Assembly (NCBI RefSeq): GCF_029867415.1 | Contig: NC_081181.1 | Coordinates: 75,426,144 to 75,490,143 of the forward strand | Origin: Vicia villosa | Taxonomy: Eukaryota > Streptophyta > Magnoliopsida > Fabales > Fabaceae | Length of the DNA: 64,000 bases | Direction: 5' to 3' | Shown here: positions 33,956 to 45,190 of the stretch, in pieces | Numbering within the stretch: the stretch's first letter is position 1 | Layout: every line of letters starts with the position of its first letter | Notes under the pieces: model-generated | What the model was told of the DNA's origin: nothing | The model's database searches: none | The model's input: only the letters and a program-made list of their open reading frames with translations | Position numbers and translations under genes: made by a program

Positions 33956-35463
33956 ATGGATCAAAAGAGAAGCATCAAGAAGTACACTTTCAGAAATTCA
34001 AGTGCAAAGGAATTGAAAGAGCTAGCAACTTTGGTTCCTAATCTTGACAACTTCAAAAGCCGTTATGGGAAATTGATTTCTATCTTGAAGACTAAGGTGG
34101 AAAAGGGGATTCTTGAGACTCTTGTGCAGTTTTATGACCCGGTTTATCATTGTTTCACCTTTCCTGATTATCCGCTTATGCCCACTTTGGAGGAGTATTC
34201 TTATTGGATTGGTCTACCAGTTACGAATGAAATACCGTTTAGTGGTCTGGAGAAAGAGCCTCAAGTTGATGAGATAGCAGAACTCCTTCATTTGAAAATA
34301 TCAGATGTGAAAGCAAACATGACCAAAAAAGGAGGAATTTGGGGGTTGACTTCTAAGTTCTTGATTGGAAAGGCTTCTATGTTGGCTAGTAAAGGAAGTA
34401 TGATTGCTTTTGAGACATTTTTGGCCTTGCTCATCTATGGTTTGATACTCTTTCCCAACATTGACAACTTCGTCGATGTTAATGCTATTCGGATTTTCAT
34501 GATTGGGAATCCTGCGCCTACTTTGCTTGGGGATACTTATCATTCCATTCACCATAGGAATGATAAGAAAGGTGGACTTATCAATTGTTGTACTCCTTTG
34601 CTCTATAAGTGGTTTATTTCGCACTTACCTCAAGCTAAGAGTTTCTTGAACAATCCTGATGGTCTCTCATGGTCTCAGAAGATCATGCCTCTTACTAATG
34701 GGAATATCCATTGGTACAATCCTGCTTATGACATTGGTGAGATTATTGATAGTTGTGGAGAATTCCCTAATGTACCTCTTCTTGGTATACAAGGAGGAAT
34801 TACCTACAACCCCATTCTTGCAAGGCGTCAATTTTGCTATCCTATGAAGGAGCGACCCGCTAGTATCCTTGTGTCAGGAATCTTCTATCTTAATCAAGAT
34901 GGAAATTCGGATATGAGAAATCGGTTTGTGCGTGCTTGGCACCATGTTGATAGGAAGAGACATTTGGGAAAGAAACAATGTGTTGCTCTCAAAGACTATA
35001 CTGATTGGGTTCAAGCTAGAGCTCATACTTTTCAGATGCCTTATTTACTCGAGGAGCCTTCTCTACTCGTTACTCCACCATTGTCTCTCACTACTCCTGT
35101 TGAAAGTAGCGAAGAACATCTAGAGCTCGTGGCTAAGTTGAGAGCGGAAAAAGATGCTTTGGAGTTTGAGAACAAAGAGTTGAAGATACACTTGAAAGAA
35201 AAAGATGAAATGCTTGATATCCAAGATGGTTGGTTGATGGAAAAGGAAGATCAGATTCGTCATCAAGAAGAGTTGCTTCAACAACATGGTGAAAAGCGAA
35301 AGAGACCACAAGAAGATTCAGTCGCATGGAAAGAATTTCTGATAAGCTGATGGTCGAGAATGCTCATTTGAAGGCCTTTTATGAAGATGAATTGGAGAAG
35401 CTCCGTAGGAAGCTGCGAAGAGGAGTTGGATCTTCATCAGAAGTATTCCCTTCCAGTTTTTAG
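33956..35463 (+). CDS. Ogre-2 ORF1 protein, probable C-terminal frameshift
   Basis: The start is the ATG in GTACCATGG (33956), giving MDQKRSIKKYTFRN. It shares with Ogre-1 ORF1 the blocks HCFTFPDYPLMPTLEEY, LLIYGLILFPNIDNF, PAPTLLGDTYHSIH and GEFPNVPLLGIQGGITYNP, and a C-terminal coiled coil rich in Glu and Lys (residues about 390-450). The first frame stops at 35350. Another frame continues without a gap as a coiled-coil-like tail (MVENAHLKAFYEDELEKL) to a stop at 35463, so a one- or two-base indel near 35.32 kb probably truncates the tail. DUF7745-like by recall; function unknown. Confidence 0.85.
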
Positions 35464-35748
35464 CCTTTTCTTTTGTTTTGTAATTTTGGATCTTTTAATC
35501 CTTTTGTATGCTTTTCCATGACTAATGAAAGAATATTGTTATGTTTTATGATGTTTTTTTGTTTGTTTACAATTAATGTCTTAAAAGTTCCTGGAAAACC
35601 AAAACAAAAATCATTTGCATTGCATTTCATGCATCATTCTGCATTTTGGTCTTGCTTCCGAGAGTATTCCCGAGGTCTTTTTCAGTGTTCTTCATACAGA
35701 ATCAAGCTGTCTCACCGGTATAATACTCGAGCTAACTGCAAGAAGAAG
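35464..35748 (+). other. Spacer between Ogre-2 ORF1 and gag
   Basis: AT-rich, no gene. A pyrimidine-rich stretch ending CTTTTTCAG (about 35682) could serve as a 3' splice site for gag expression. Confidence 0.4.
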
Positions 35749-38700
35749 ATGGAAGGTCTTGAACAAGAGAATCGCAAGTTTCGTGAAGAGGTTGTTACTT
35801 TGAGATCTGGTGTGGATCGTCTCACTGCTCTAGTTGAGACATTGATGGCTGCTCAGAATCAGAATCAGAATCAAGTTCCTCCTCCCAATGCCCAAGCTCA
35901 GGGTCAGACCACTGTGATTTCTGAGATTGCTGCTACAACCATTCCTGCTATTCCTGTTGGTGCTACTCAGCAACGAATGCCTAATGGATACCCATGGGGC
36001 ATGCCTGAAGGTTAATTGTCTGTTCCTGAGATGACTCGTCCGTTGACTCCTGTTATGGTCAACACCTCTCCTATTGTTCATACTGGTCCTTTTGTCCCAG
36101 AGCCCATTTATGATGCTGCTCCAAGTGAAATTCATGACAGAATGGATGGTTTCCAAGATCAGTTTGAAGAACTGCAGAAAGAGATGAAAGCCTTGCGTGG
36201 GAAAGAACTGTTTGGAAATAATGTGCATGATCTTTGCCTTGTTCCCAATGTGAAAGTACCTGCTAAGTTCAAGCTGCCTGAATTTGAGAAGTACAAAGGA
36301 AATTCCTATCCTCAGGCACACCTGGTGATGTATATAAGGAAGATGTCCACTCACACTGATGATCAACGTCTGTTGATTCACTATTTCCAAGACAGTTTGA
36401 CTGGAGCTGCTTCTAAGTGGTATATGGGCCTTGATAGCACCCATATTCGCACTTTCAATGACTTGGCTGAAGCGTTTGTGAAGCAATACAAGTATAATGT
36501 GGACATGGCTCCTGATAGGGATCAATTGCGAGCTATGATGCAGAATGAGAAAGAATCCTTCAAGGAATATGCTCAGAGATGGTGTGAGGTTTCCGCTCAA
36601 GTGATTCCTCCGATGGAGGAAAAAGAGATGACTAAGATTTTTCTGAAGACTCTTGGTCCATTTTACTATGAAAAGATGATTGCAAGTGCTCCTGTAGACT
36701 TCACCGAAATGGTGGGTATGGGTGTCAGATTGGAAGAAGCTGTGCGAGAAGGTCGTTTGGTTCGAAATGACAATTCATCTGGTGGTGCGAAGAAGTATGG
36801 TTCTTCACTCTAGAAGAAGAAGGAATCAGATGCTAATGCTGTTTCTCATGGGAGGAATAGTTGATTCAGAAATCAATCTCAACAAGTGGCGTTAGTGACT
36901 CCTGTTGTGAATTCAGTGCCTGTAGCTCCTGTTAATCAACAACCAGCAAGGCGGAATCCGTATCCTCGAGTTAATGTTGATCCTATTCCTATGACGTACA
37001 CTGAACTGTATCATGCTCTAATTCATAAGAAGTTGGATCAACCAAGGTCACCACCCCCTGTTCCAGAGAAACTCCCTTGGTGGTACAAGGCTGATGCCAC
37101 TTGTGCTTTTCATCAGAATGCTCCTGGGCATGATTTGGAAAACTGTTGGGCCCTGAAGAATGAAGTCCAAAGATTGGTCCGTTCTGGAATGCTCTCTTTC
37201 CGTGATATTGGTCCAAATGTGCAGAACAATCCGTTGCCAACTCATGAAGCGTCTGCTGTGAATATGGTGTATGGATGCCCTGGGAAGTATAAGATTTATC
37301 GTGTGGAACACATCAGAGGGTCATTGGTAGAGATGCATGCCACTCTGTGTGAATATAGTCATTATGAGCATAATCATACTGCTTGTAGGATTTGTTCAGT
37401 TAATCCTCGAGGATGTTACATTGTGAGAAGAGACTTACAAGAGATGATAGATCAAAGGCTCATTGAGATTCTGAGGGATAGAGATGAAGATGATGTCAAT
37501 GTGATTGAACCATGCTTTGAAATCCCGGAATGTGTAGAGATTGGTTATTATGGCAAAGCTGCTGTGGAACCTCTTGTGATATGTTTGCCTGGATCTGTAC
37601 CTTATAGTTCTGATAAAGCTGTACCTTACAGATACAATGCCACCATGCTGGAAGCTGGAAAAGAAGTTGAGATTAAGCCTCTTTCTTCTGTTGAGAATAT
37701 AGTAGATGTTAGTAGAGTGACTAGAAGCGGACGAGTTTTTACTCAACCCCAAACAGTTGTGGATGTCCAGAGGAATTCTACTCCAGTACCTGTGAACAAT
37801 AATGATGTGACAAAGGTGAATGCTGGGTCATCTTCAGGAAAGGAGGTGGATGAGATTTTGAAGCTTATCAAGATGAGTGATTATAAGATCGTGGATCAGC
37901 TGCATCGCACTCCGTACAAGATTTCTATAATGGAGCTGCTGGCGAATTCTCCTGCTCATAGGGATTCTTTGATGAAAATACTTGATCAAGCCTTTGTGGA
38001 TCATGATGTGACGCTGGATCAGTTTAATGGGGTTGTGAGTAATATCACTGCATGTAACAATTTGAGCTTCAGTGATGAAGATTTGCCTGAGGAAGGAAGA
38101 AATCATAATTTGGCTTTGCATATCTCTGTCAATTGTAAAGAGGACTCAATGTCCAATGTGTTGATCGATACTGGATCATCTCTAAATGTCATGCTGAAAT
38201 CTACTCTTGCTAAGCTATCTTATGGTGGCACACCAATGAGATTTAGCAATGTGATTGTCAAGGCTTTTGATGGATCGAAGAAATTAGTGGTCGGAGAGGT
38301 GGATTTGCCTATTGGTATTGGACCATTTGTCTTCAAGATTACTTTTTAAGTGATGGATATTTTCCCTGCGTACAGTTGCTTATTGGGACGCCCATGGATC
38401 CATGAGGCTGAGGCAGTTACTTCAACTCTTCACCAAAAGTTGAAATTTGTGAAAGATGGAAAGATGGTCGTTGTGAATGGAGAACAAGCTTTGCTGATTA
38501 GTCATCTCTCTTTGTTCCGTACCATAGAAGCTGATGAAGTGGTCATTGGAACTGCATTCCAAGCCCTGTCTGTTAGTGATGAATTCAAAAAGGATGAAGC
38601 TTCCATTGCCTCCTTCAAAGATGCTCAACTGGTGGTTCAGAATGGACATTCAGGAGTCTGGGGACAAGTGGTGAGTCTACAAGAGAACAGGAATAGAGCT

Positions 38701-38927
38701 GGTCTGGGATTTTCTGCCTCAGACAAGTCTGTGATGAAGCCTGAATCTGCTTTCCGTCCTTATCAGGAAATGTTTCATAGTGCTGGGTTTCTACACCCGA
38801 CTCTTCCAGAGGTGGATGCTATTGTTGAAGATGAACCAGAGCCAGAAGTGCCAAGCTTTGTGACCCATGGAAAGATGATTAAGAACTGGATCACCATTGA
38901 CATTCCTGAGTGTACTCATGTCTCAAA
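35749..38927 (+). pseudogene. Ogre-2 gag-pro with four in-frame stops
   Basis: A single frame from MEGLEQENRKFREE (35749) to the intron donor. Order: coiled coil, Gln/Asn-rich linker, capsid-like region (VPAKFKLPEFEKYKG, KWYMGLDSTHIRTFNDLAEAF, ESFKEYAQRWCEV), knuckle-like CAFHQNAPGHDLENCW at about 37.1 kb, a second Cys patch (CRICSVNPRGC), and a retropepsin-like domain with VLIDTGSSLNVM (about 38.16 kb) and LLGRPWIH. Stops are TAA at 36013, TAG at 36811, TGA at 36862 and TAA at 38347. No frameshift is needed to follow the frame. The frame's own end, TAA at 38929, overlaps the intron donor. Confidence 0.9.
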
Positions 38928-39197
38928 GTAATTTGCTTTTATGTTTTTCAAAATCCTTTCATTCTGCCCAAGATGAAAGTGAAGTTGTTGGGGCTGTTTT
39001 CTTTTTGTTTTAAACATTAAAATCATCAATAAAAGTCATTTTGTTTCTGCATATAAATGCTTTTTATCTTTTTGCTTTTTCTGGAAAGTGGTAACACAAA
39101 AAACCTTTAAAAAATGTTTTCATTCCTTTCCATAATCCGCACGATTACATGTTTGCATATATCTTTCCTTTTCCTGAAATAATAATCATTTGTGCAG
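38928..39197 (+). other. Ogre-2 intron between protease and RT
   Basis: Donor AA then GTAATTTGC at 38928; acceptor ATTTGTGCAG ends at 39197. Removing 270 bases joins AA to A and keeps the frame into LINQTVENND. The upstream stop codon is split by the donor. Confidence 0.82.
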
Positions 39198-42100
39198 ATT
39201 AATCAATCAAACCGTTGAAAATAATGACCCTGCGCCCTCTCCTAACTTCGAGTGTCCTGTGTATGAGGCGGAAGAAGAGAGTGATGAATGTATTCCTGAT
39301 GAGATTTCCCGACTGCTTGAGCACGAGGAAGACACTATTCAGCCATATAAAGAGCCATTGGAAGTCATCAACTTGGGTTCTGAAGAGGATAAAAAGGAAG
39401 TCAAGATTGGGGCACTGCTCGGTCAAGATGTTAAGAAGAGGATGGTAAAGCTTCTTAAAGATTATGTTGACATTTTTGCGTGGTCCTACCAAGATATGCC
39501 TGGACTGGACACAGATATTGTGGAGCATCGCTTGCCGTTTAAACCAGAATGTCCTCCTGTCAAGCAAAAGTTAAGAAGGAGTCATCCTGATATGGCAGAA
39601 AAGATTAAGAATGAGGTCTTGAAACAGATAGATGCAGGTTTCCTTGTCACTTCTGTATATCCTCAATGGATTGCCAATATTGTGCCTGTTCCAAAGAAAG
39701 ACGGAAAAGTTCGCATGTGCGTTGATTATAGAGATTTGAATAAAGCCAGTCCGAAAGATGATTTTCCTCTACCTCACATTGATATGTTGGTAGATAGCAC
39801 TGCAAAGTTTGAAGTTTTCTCCTTTATGGATGATTTTTCAGGATATAACCAGATTAAGATGGCACCTGAAGACATGGAAAAGACAACCTTTATTACCCCA
39901 TGGGGGACATTCTGTTACAAAGTGATGCCTTTTGGGTTGAAGAATGCTAGTGTGACATATCAGAGGGCCATGACTACTCTTTTCCATGATATGATGCACA
40001 AAGAAATTGAGGTTTATGTGGATGATATGATTGCCAAGTCCCAGTCAGAAGAGGGGCACATGGAAGATCTGTTAAAGTTGTTTCAGTGTTTGAGAAAGTA
40101 TCGTCTCCGCTTAAATCCAAACAAATGCACTTTTGGTGTCCGTTCTGGAAAGTTATTGGGTTTCGTTGTCAGTCAGAGAGGAATTGAAGTAGATCCTGAT
40201 AAAGTCAAAGCAATTCAGGAAATGCCAGCACCAAAGACTGAGAAACAAGTGAGAGGTTTCCTCGGACGTCTGAATTATATCTCCATGTTCATTTCCAATA
40301 TGACTGCTACCTGTGAGCCGATCTTCAAGTTGTTAAAGAAAAATCAGGGATGTGTGTGGAATGAAGATTGTCAGAAAGCTTTTGACAACATCAAAGAATA
40401 TCTGCTTGAACCTCCCATTTTGCTCCCTCCAGTTGAGGGAAGATCTCTGATTATGTACCTCACAGTGCTTGAAAACTCAATGGGATGTGTGTTGGGTCAG
40501 CATGACGAGTCTGGTCGAAAAGAGTATGCAATATACTACCTTAGCAAAAAGTTTACCGAGTGCGAAACAAGATACTCGCTGCTTGAGAAAACTTGTTGTG
40601 CTTTGGTGTGGGCTGCTCGCCGACTGAGACAGTATATGTTGAACCACACCACCTTATTGATCTCCAAAATGGATCCAATTAAGTATGTATTTGAGAAACC
40701 TGCATTAACTGGAAGGATTGCTCGCTCGAAAATGTTGCTATCAGAATATGATATTGAATACCGAGCTCAGAAAGCTGTGAAAGGAAATGTGTTGGCAGAG
40801 TACCTCGCTCACCAACCAATTGATGATCATCAATCAATCAGAATAGACTTCCCAGATGAAGATATAATGTATTTGAGATCTCAAGATTGGGATGAACCGT
40901 TACCAGAAGAAGGGTCGGATCCCGAATCCAAATGGGGTTTGATTTTTGATGGAGCTTCTAATGTTCATGGCCATGGAATTGGCGGCATTATCATCACTCC
41001 ACATGGATCACATGTTCCTTTCACTGCAAGGATATGTTTTGACTGTACAAACAATATTGCTGAGTATGAAGCTTGCATCATGGGACTTGAAGAGGCCATT
41101 AATTTGAGAATTAAGATTCTTGATGTTTATGGAGATTTTGCGCTTGTGATTAATCAGATTAAAGGAGAATAGGAAACTCGTCATCCTGGTTTAATTCCTT
41201 ACAAAGATTACGCTAGAAGGTTGTTGACATTCTTTAACAAAGTTGAATTCCACCACATCCCCCGAGATGAGAATCAGATGGCCGATGCTTTAGCCACATT
41301 GTCTTCCATGTACAAAGTGAATTTCCATAATGAGGAGCCTCGGATTACAATCAGGCGTCTTGATAGACCTGCTCATGTATTTGCAGTTGAGGAAGCAACA
41401 GATGAAAAGCCTTGGTATTTCGATATTAAGCACTTCCTTCAGACTCAAGAATACCCACTTGGGGCATCAAATAAAGATAAGAAAACTTTGAGGAGATTGG
41501 CTGGCAGTTTCTTCATCAATGCTGATGTTTTGTATAAAAGGAATTATGACATGGTCTTGCTCAGATGCGTGGATAGACACGAAGCAGACATGTTGATGCA
41601 TGAAATTCATGAAGGATCTTTTGGTACTCATGCCAATGGACATTCGATGGCTAAAAAGATGCTTAGAGCAGGTTACTATTGGTTGACAAAGGAATCTGAC
41701 TGCTACAAGTTTGTAAAGAAGTGTCACAAGTGTCAAGTGTATGCTGACAAGATTCATGTGCCTCCGACACTTCTCAATGTTATTTCTTCCCCATGGCCTT
41801 TCTCTATGTGGGGTATTGATATGATTGGCATGATTGAACCCAAGGCTTCGAATGGACATCGATTCATCCTGGTAGCAATCGATTACTTTACCAAGTGGGT
41901 AGAAGCTGCTTCATATGCTAATGTAACAAAGCAAGTTGTGGTCAAATTTATCAAGAACAGCATCATCTGCAGATATGGTGTACCGAGCAAGATCATCACT
42001 GATAATGGCTCGAATCTGAACAATAGCATGATGAGAGAATTGTGTGAAAGCTTCAAGATTGAACACCACAACTCTTCGCCTTATAGGCCAAAGATGAATG

Positions 42101-42660
42101 GAGCTGTTGAAGCAGCAAATAAGAAGATTAAGAAAATTATGCAAAAGATGGTTGTTACGTACAAGGACTGGCATGAGATGCTCCCATTTGCTTTACATGG
42201 GTACCGTACATCTGTTCGTACTTCAACCGGGGCAACCCCCTTTTCTTTGGTTTATGGCATGGAAGCAGTGCTCCCCGTCGAGGTTGAGATTCCATCATTG
42301 AGAGTTTTAATGGAAACCAAGTTATCTGAGGCTGAATGGTGTCAGAGCAGGTTTGATCAATTGAATTTGATAGAAGAAAAGAGAATGACGGCTTTATGCC
42401 ATGTTCAGTTATACCAGAAAAGAATGAAGAAAGCATTTGATAAGAAGGTTCGACCTCGTGTATTCAGAGAAGGCGACCTCGTGCTCAAAAGGATCTTGTC
42501 TTTCACCTCCGATTCAAGGGGCAAGTGGACTCCTAATTTTGAAGGATCATATGTTGTTAAGAAAGCCTTCTCTGGCGGTGCATTAATTCTTGCAACTATG
42601 GATGGAGAAGAGCTCCCACGTCCCATGAATGCTGATGTAGTCAAGAAATACTTCGCCTAA
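39198..42660 (+). pseudogene. Ogre-2 pol: RT, two RNase H regions, integrase, one stop
   Basis: One frame throughout. RT has VPKKDGKVRMCVDYRDLN and YVDDMIAKS (about 40.02 kb); then a Ty3-type RNase H (GQHDESGRKEYAIYYLS), the archaeal-type RNase H (LIFDGASNVHGHGIGG, NIAEYEACIMGL, ENQMADALATL), integrase zinc finger with CHKC, and the core residues in GIDMIGM, IITDNGSNL and NGAVEAANK. The only stop is TAG at 41170, inside the second RNase H, where Ogre-1 has Trp (KGEW). Two RNase H regions are a reported feature of Tat/Ogre elements. All catalytic residues I can see are present. Confidence 0.92.
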
Positions 42661-42679
42661 ATAATAAAAGAACAGCTCG

Positions 42680-42822
42680 CTAAGTCGAAAACCCGAAAGG
42701 GCGGCTTAGGCAAAAAAGAGCGTCTCGGTGGATTGAAAACCCGAAAGGGTGATCCAGGCAAAAATTAGAGACATAAACAGAATAAAATACCCGGTGGACT
42801 GAAAACCCGAAAGGGCGGTCCA
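42680..42822 (+). other. Three GAAA-tetraloop stem-loops after Ogre-2 integrase
   Basis: Units at 42680-42709, 42729-42756 and 42795-42822, starting 20 bases after the pol stop. Outer stems: CTAAGTCG with CGGCTTAG, TGGATTG with TGATCCA, TGGACTG with CGGTCCA. Each then has AAAA and CCC-GAAA-GGG. Each unit is followed by AGGCAAAA. Homologous to 1928-2068 on the other strand. Confidence 0.78.
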
Positions 42823-43429
42823 GGCAAAAGTTAGGGATTCATGGCAAGTAACTACATTAGACAAGACTTGATCATCAGCAGTCATCTGTTTATCATGAAG
42901 AAGTTCGACACTTTTCAACGGAAGCCTTTGCTCAGGAATTCCCAGTTGAGAGAGAGGATGGGGTCATTACATTTCATTGTACCTTTTCCACAAAATTACC
43001 ACTTTCCAAACTTTGTAATAATCCATGGGGTCTTGCCTTTTGCAGGCTACCATTCTATTAAAAAAGTTTGAGCCTTTATCTTTTTATTGGCAATCTTATT
43101 TCTTTCATATCTCTCAAAATGTCATTTATTGTTGATAGTAATTTTTGAAACAAAGAGAAAATTGATTTCAACAAACTCCTTTTGAAAATTATAAAAGAAG
43201 TTTTACTTTGATTCATGAGTGCATTACAAGGAATGGATATGTTGATGTATTCATATGCAGAAGAACGTATTCCACTCAATACACCTTTGGCCTGGTTCGA
43301 GTTTGGTTTAGAACTCAACTACTGTGTTCTCTCAACTTCAAAGCCATCAAAAGATTGCTAGCAGTTTCTGCTCTGGTGTTCAGTTTGGGACATGCTTGAT
43401 TATGTCATCCTCGTACACCATCTCTTTCT
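42823..43429 (+). other. Ogre-2 3' UTR, unique part
   Basis: AT-rich, with only short frames and no recognisable gene. Confidence 0.5.
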
Positions 43430-44770
43430 ACCTCCAGTGGGACGTTGGTAGTTCACCTTCAGTGGAATGTTGGTGTATTTTGTCATCTTCATCGTCAGTG
43501 GTACGTCGATGTATTTCTCTTCAATACCTTCAGTGGAACGTGGGTATGTGTTATCGTTAGTGGTACGGCGATACATTTCTTTCTACCTCCAGTGGGACGT
43601 TGGTAGTTCACCTTCAGTGGAACGTTGGTGTATTTTGGTATCTTCATCGTCAGTGGTACGTCGATGTATTTCTCTTCAATACCTTCAGTGGAACGTGGGT
43701 ATGTGTTATCGTTAGTGGTACGGCGATACATTTCTTTCTACCTCCAGTGGGACGTTCGTAGTTCACCTTCAGTGGAACGTTGGTGTATTTTGGTATCTTC
43801 ATCGTCAGTGGTACGTCGATGTATTTCTCTTCAATACCTTCAGTGGAACGTTGGTGTATTTTGGTATCTTCATCGTCAGTGGTACGTCGATGTATTTCTC
43901 TTCAATACCTTCAGTGGGACGTTGGTAGTTCACCTTCAGTGGAACGTTGGTGTATTTTTTTATCTTCATCGTCAGTGGTACGTCGATGTAGTTCTCTTCA
44001 ATACCTTCAATGGAACGTGGGTATGTGTTATCGTTAATGGTACGGCGATACATCTCTTTCTACCTCCAGTGGGACGTTGGTAGTTCACCTTCAGTGGAAT
44101 GTTGGTGTATTTTGGTATCTTCATCGTCAGTGGTACGTCGATGTATTTCTCTTCAATACCTTCAGTGGAACGTTGGTGTATTTTTGTATCTTCATCGTCA
44201 GTGGTACGTCGATGTATTTCTCTTCAATACCTTCAGTGGGACGTTGGTAGTTCACCTTCAATGGAACGTTGGTGTATTTTGTTATCTTCATCGTCAGTGG
44301 TACGTCGATGTAGTTCTCTTCAATACCTTCAATGGAACGTGGGTATGTGTTATCGTTAATGGTACGGAGATACATCTCTTTCTACCTCCAGTGGGACGTT
44401 GGTAGTTCACCTTCAGTAGAATGTTGGTGTATTTTGTTATCTTCATCGTCAGTGGAACGTCGATGTATTCTCTCCTCATATCATCAGTGGTACGGTGGTA
44501 TATCTCTCTTCATATCATCAGTGGTGCGGTGGTATATCTCTTCATGTCATCAGTGGTACGGTGGTATATTTCTTCTTCATGCCTTCAGTGGAACGTTGGT
44601 ATATGCTACCGTCAGTGGTACGCCGATGAATTATCTCTTTTATATCATCAGTGGTAGGGTGGTATATCTCTCTTCATGCCTTCAGTGGGACGTTGGTATA
44701 TGTTATCGTCAGTGGTACGGCGGTACATCTCTTCAATCATCAGTGGTACGATGGTGTGGTTTCTGTTAAT
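43430..44770 (+). repeat. Minisatellite with higher-order structure, Ogre-2 3' UTR
   Basis: Built from 29-36 bp variants of CAGTGG(A/T/G)ACG(T)(T/C)GG-type monomers, for example the types ending TATCTTCATCGT, CTCTTCAATACCTT and GTAGTTCACCTT. Five types combine into a block of about 155 bp, seen by recurrences of GGTGTATTTTG at about 43470, 43625 and 43780. After 44440 the order breaks into simpler CATCAGTGGTACGGTGG units. The apparent ORFs on both strands are repeat artefacts. Confidence 0.88.
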
Positions 44771-44799
44771 GGAAGATTGGCATTCTGATGCATACTTTC

Positions 44800-45045
44800 T
44801 CATCCCCAGTGAAAGAGGATGATTCCCTTTTTCTCATCCCCAGTGAAAGAGGATGCAATAACCTCTCTGACGCGAAGTGTTTTCCCCAGAGAAGTTTCTT
44901 TTCCCACCAAAGTTCCGTCTCTCCAACAAAGTCTTGCCTTCCCCAGTGGAGCTTCTAAGACATTTGTTTCCCCAAGCGGAGTTATAGCAAGACATTTGTT
45001 TTCCCCAGTGGATCACTTGTTACTCCCCAGTGTTGTCATGCTTTA
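44800..45045 (+). repeat. Array of TCCCCAGTG motifs, Ogre-2 3' UTR
   Basis: TCCCCAGTG occurs at 44803, 44837, 44940, 45002 and 45033, with degenerate relatives at 44882, 44901, 44921 and 44968. It is the exact reverse complement of CACTGGGGA in this element's primer-binding site. Confidence 0.8.
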
Positions 45046-45171
45046 TTATCATCACATGCATTCATTAACATTGCATTGCATCTTAGGCTCAAAAATTGTG
45101 TTTTATATATTTAAGTCTCTTCCATTTTTGTCAAAACGAAGATTTCCAATCATCGTATCTCCAAATCGAAG

Positions 45172-45190
45172 AAACTTAAATAGGGGCATC
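45172..45190 (+). other. Ogre-2 polypurine tract
   Basis: AAACTTAAATAGGGGCATC directly before the 3' LTR; shares AATAGGGGCA with Ogre-1. Confidence 0.8.

Noticed and set aside
43467..44769. Several overlapping 80-150 residue frames on both strands
   Set aside because: Minisatellite translations; the same peptide pieces recur in register with the repeat.
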